DNA of 6,989 nt from Planctomicrobium sp. (GTDB lineage Bacteria > Planctomycetota > Planctomycetia > Planctomycetales > Planctomycetaceae): positions 1-6,989 of the forward strand of contig JAJDEL010000404.1 in the NCBI GenBank assembly GCA_029259835.1. The letters run 5' to 3'. The translations under genes and the position numbers were made by a program. Every line of letters begins with the position of its first letter. The stretch's first letter is position 1. The notes under the pieces are model-generated. The model searched no databases, had not been told where the DNA came from, and worked only from the letters and a program-made list of their open reading frames with translations. Shown here piece by piece: positions 5,602 to 6,989 of the stretch.

Positions 5602-6735
5602 ATGCCCCGCCATTCTCTTTTTCGATCAACACCAGTTCTCCTGATCGCAGGACTTGTTATCAACAGTTTCGGATCGATGCCCATCGAAGCCGGAAAGCCG
5701 GCAGCCAAAGGTGGAGGACCGTCCTACGATGTGATCAAACTGGATGACCTAAACGGCATCGTCGAGGGCTTCGCTTACGATGTGAACGATTCACGATTAG
5801 TCGTTGGCGTCGCGCAGGATTCTTTGTCAAACACGCAAGCAGCCTGCTGCTGGAATATTGTCAAAACGAAGCGGACTTTTCAATCGACATTGCAACTTCT
5901 GAACGGTAGTGATTTCGTTCAATCAACAGCCTACGGATGCAATGAGGCTGGTGAGATCGTGGGAAGTGGACTCGATACCGGTGGGAATGCGTTTGCCACA
6001 TACTGGGCCAATAGCAATGCCCTCGTTCAGTCTTTACTCGGACTTCCAGATAGTTTTTCCTGCAGTGCGTCTGCGATTAGTAACGATGGAGTGATCTGTG
6101 GAACTTCGGTCACAGCCGTCGGCGAGAAAACTTCCGCGATCTTATGGCGAGTAACATCCAATGGCGTCTGGGGACCTGTCAAACTTGAAGTACTCGATCC
6201 CGATCCATTGGGAGTAAACTATGTCGTTGCCAACGACGTAAATGACCAGGATGCAAACGGAGTCATCACGATTGTCGGTCACTCGAACGGCAACGCGGTT
6301 GAATGGACGGTGACTCTGTCAAACGATGGCGGCCTTTTGGAAGGACCTTCGACAATCCTGTCGAGTGAAGCTGAGATCCAGGCAGTCAACAACTTCGGAA
6401 TTGCTTGCGGAAATGCGGCCTTCGCTCCAAACATCGCCACAGCTTGGATCGACGGGACTCCGATGATTCTGGATCCGGGGCGGTCACTTTATTCTGCAAT
6501 CCCGCATGATGTGAATGATTCAGGAGTGATCGTCGGGGAATCGGGAATTGATAGTGAAGCGGTGCTTTGGACAAGCCCGTTTGATGAGATGATCTCCCTA
6601 AACAAGTTCCTCAAGAATTCACTTTTCCGGAAGCTCATAACCGCGGAAGCCGTCAGCAACTCGGGAGACATCGTAGGATACGGTTTGCTCGACGAACTCG
6701 GGACTCACTCTGCATTTATGGCAATCCCCAAATAA
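5602..6735 (+). CDS. Secreted HAF-type extracellular repeat protein
   Basis: This 377-residue protein begins with a signal peptide (hydrophobic core at about 11-24, probable cleavage after I28-E29-A30). The rest consists of seven repeats of the HAF class, with the pattern A-x-x-(V/I)-N/S-(D/N)-x-G-x-I-V-G and then a short hydrophobic-aromatic strand such as AVLW or ATYW. Repeat cores lie at 58-70, 110-122, 156-168, 210-227, 260-271, 301-313 and 349-360, 41-54 residues apart. Such repeats are predicted to be beta-rich and are found in exported proteins; no biochemical function is established that I can name. A strong ribosome site, AAGGAG (5589-5594), sits 7 bases before the ATG. No C-terminal sorting signal, PEP-CTERM or membrane anchor is visible, and the protein ends in FMAIPK just after the last repeat. 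The fourth repeat carries a short insertion (DQDANG). It probably shares a transcript with the secreted protein 43 bases upstream. Confidence 0.85.
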   Translation: MPRHSLFRSTPVLLIAGLVINSFGSMPIEAGKPAAKGGGPSYDVIKLDDLNGIVEGFAYDVNDSRLVVGVAQDSLSNTQAACCWNIVKTKRTFQSTLQLLNGSDFVQSTAYGCNEAGEIVGSGLDTGGNAFATYWANSNALVQSLLGLPDSFSCSASAISNDGVICGTSVTAVGEKTSAILWRVTSNGVWGPVKLEVLDPDPLGVNYVVANDVNDQDANGVITIVGHSNGNAVEWTVTLSNDGGLLEGPSTILSSEAEIQAVNNFGIACGNAAFAPNIATAWIDGTPMILDPGRSLYSAIPHDVNDSGVIVGESGIDSEAVLWTSPFDEMISLNKFLKNSLFRKLITAEAVSNSGDIVGYGLLDELGTHSAFMAIPK

Positions 6736-6795
6736 AGTCCAGCAAGTGTACGTAATCTCGAGTTAGCCTTTTATCGTAAGCCAGCGGCGATGTAG

Positions 6796-6813
6796 GCTGG
6801 GACTCGTCCCAGC
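6796..6813. repeat. REP-like palindrome
   Basis: GCTGGGAC (6796-6803) and GTCCCAGC (6806-6813) are perfect reverse complements separated by only two bases. It is embedded in TGTAGGCTGGGACTCGTCCC. A GC-rich palindrome in a gene-free tail resembles the dispersed extragenic palindromes common in planctomycete genomes. There is only one copy in this window, so repetitiveness is inferred. As RNA it would form a compact hairpin with no T-run, so it is not a terminator. Confidence 0.45.
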
Positions 6814-6933
6814 ATGATAGAGATCGCTCTGATTACGAAGTGAAGGCAGTCGCGTTCAGACCCCTAGATTCCTGATGAGCGATTTCTGTGGTCGACCAAA
6901 GCGACCTGAAAGCACCGCTGCGGGAAGAGGTGA

Positions 6934-6977
6934 CAGTGGCTGACGAAGAATCATGCTTCGCCAGTCACTGGCTTTTT
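6934..6977 (+). terminator. Strong intrinsic terminator at the right edge
   Basis: CAGTGGCTGACGAAG (6934-6948) pairs with CTTCGCCAGTCACTG (6956-6970) across a 7-base loop: 15 positions with one A-C mismatch and one G-T wobble. GC and then five T (6973-6977) follow. A nested alternative, GCCAG-TCA-CTGGC (6960-6972), sits directly against the T-run. It lies about 200 bases after the HAF-repeat gene, with no credible gene in between, so it probably ends that transcript. A small RNA ending here cannot be excluded. Confidence 0.7.
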
Positions 6978-6989
6978 ACACGTTGAAGC

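Noticed and set aside
5211..5708. Minus-strand open frame (165 codons) across the junction of the two secreted-protein genes
   Set aside because: It is antisense to two well-supported genes and has no recognisable domain.
6736..6933. Small gene between the HAF-repeat gene and the last terminator
   Set aside because: Every start followed here meets a stop within about a dozen codons, and none has a convincing ribosome site.

Overview
The window looks like chromosomal DNA from a planctomycete (Pirellulales/Planctomycetales-like). This rests on family recognition, not on a search. The pairing of a short ECF-type sigma factor (the Sigma70_ECF / TIGR02999-like group) with a very large membrane-anchored Ser/Thr kinase carrying C-terminal tetratricopeptide repeats is a hallmark of that phylum. 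The kinase also has the typical planctomycete wording around its catalytic and juxtamembrane segments. All four convincing genes are on the + strand.

Layout. Bases 1-185 hold no supported gene: they contain a short hairpin and a weak promoter candidate. Bases 186-749 encode the ECF sigma factor. After a 102-base gap with a perfect AT-rich stem-loop, bases 852-4787 encode a 1311-residue kinase: N-terminal helical region, kinase domain, one membrane segment, coiled coil, seven 42-residue TPRs in exact register, then degenerate TPRs. Bases 4788-5021 are non-coding and unusually structured. They hold a 12-bp inverted repeat with its T-run on the minus strand, a GC-rich hairpin followed by a T-run on the plus strand (likely terminator of the kinase), and a 9-bp inverted repeat around a candidate -10 box. 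Bases 5022-5558 encode a small secreted protein of unknown family. After 43 bases, 5602-6735 encode a secreted protein with seven HAF-type extracellular repeats. The tail (6736-6989) has a REP-like palindrome and a strong intrinsic terminator near the right edge.

How the parts may work together. The kinase would sense something through its extracytoplasmic TPR region and signal through its cytoplasmic catalytic domain, with the neighbouring sigma factor as the most obvious target. In characterised ECF/kinase pairs of Vibrio and Xanthomonas the sigma factor is activated by threonine phosphorylation, and this sigma factor has threonines in the matching segment. The two exported proteins form a separate short transcription unit. 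They might be targets of the pathway or unrelated neighbours; the sequence alone does not decide this. Nothing resembling a CRISPR array, transposase, tRNA or rRNA was seen.
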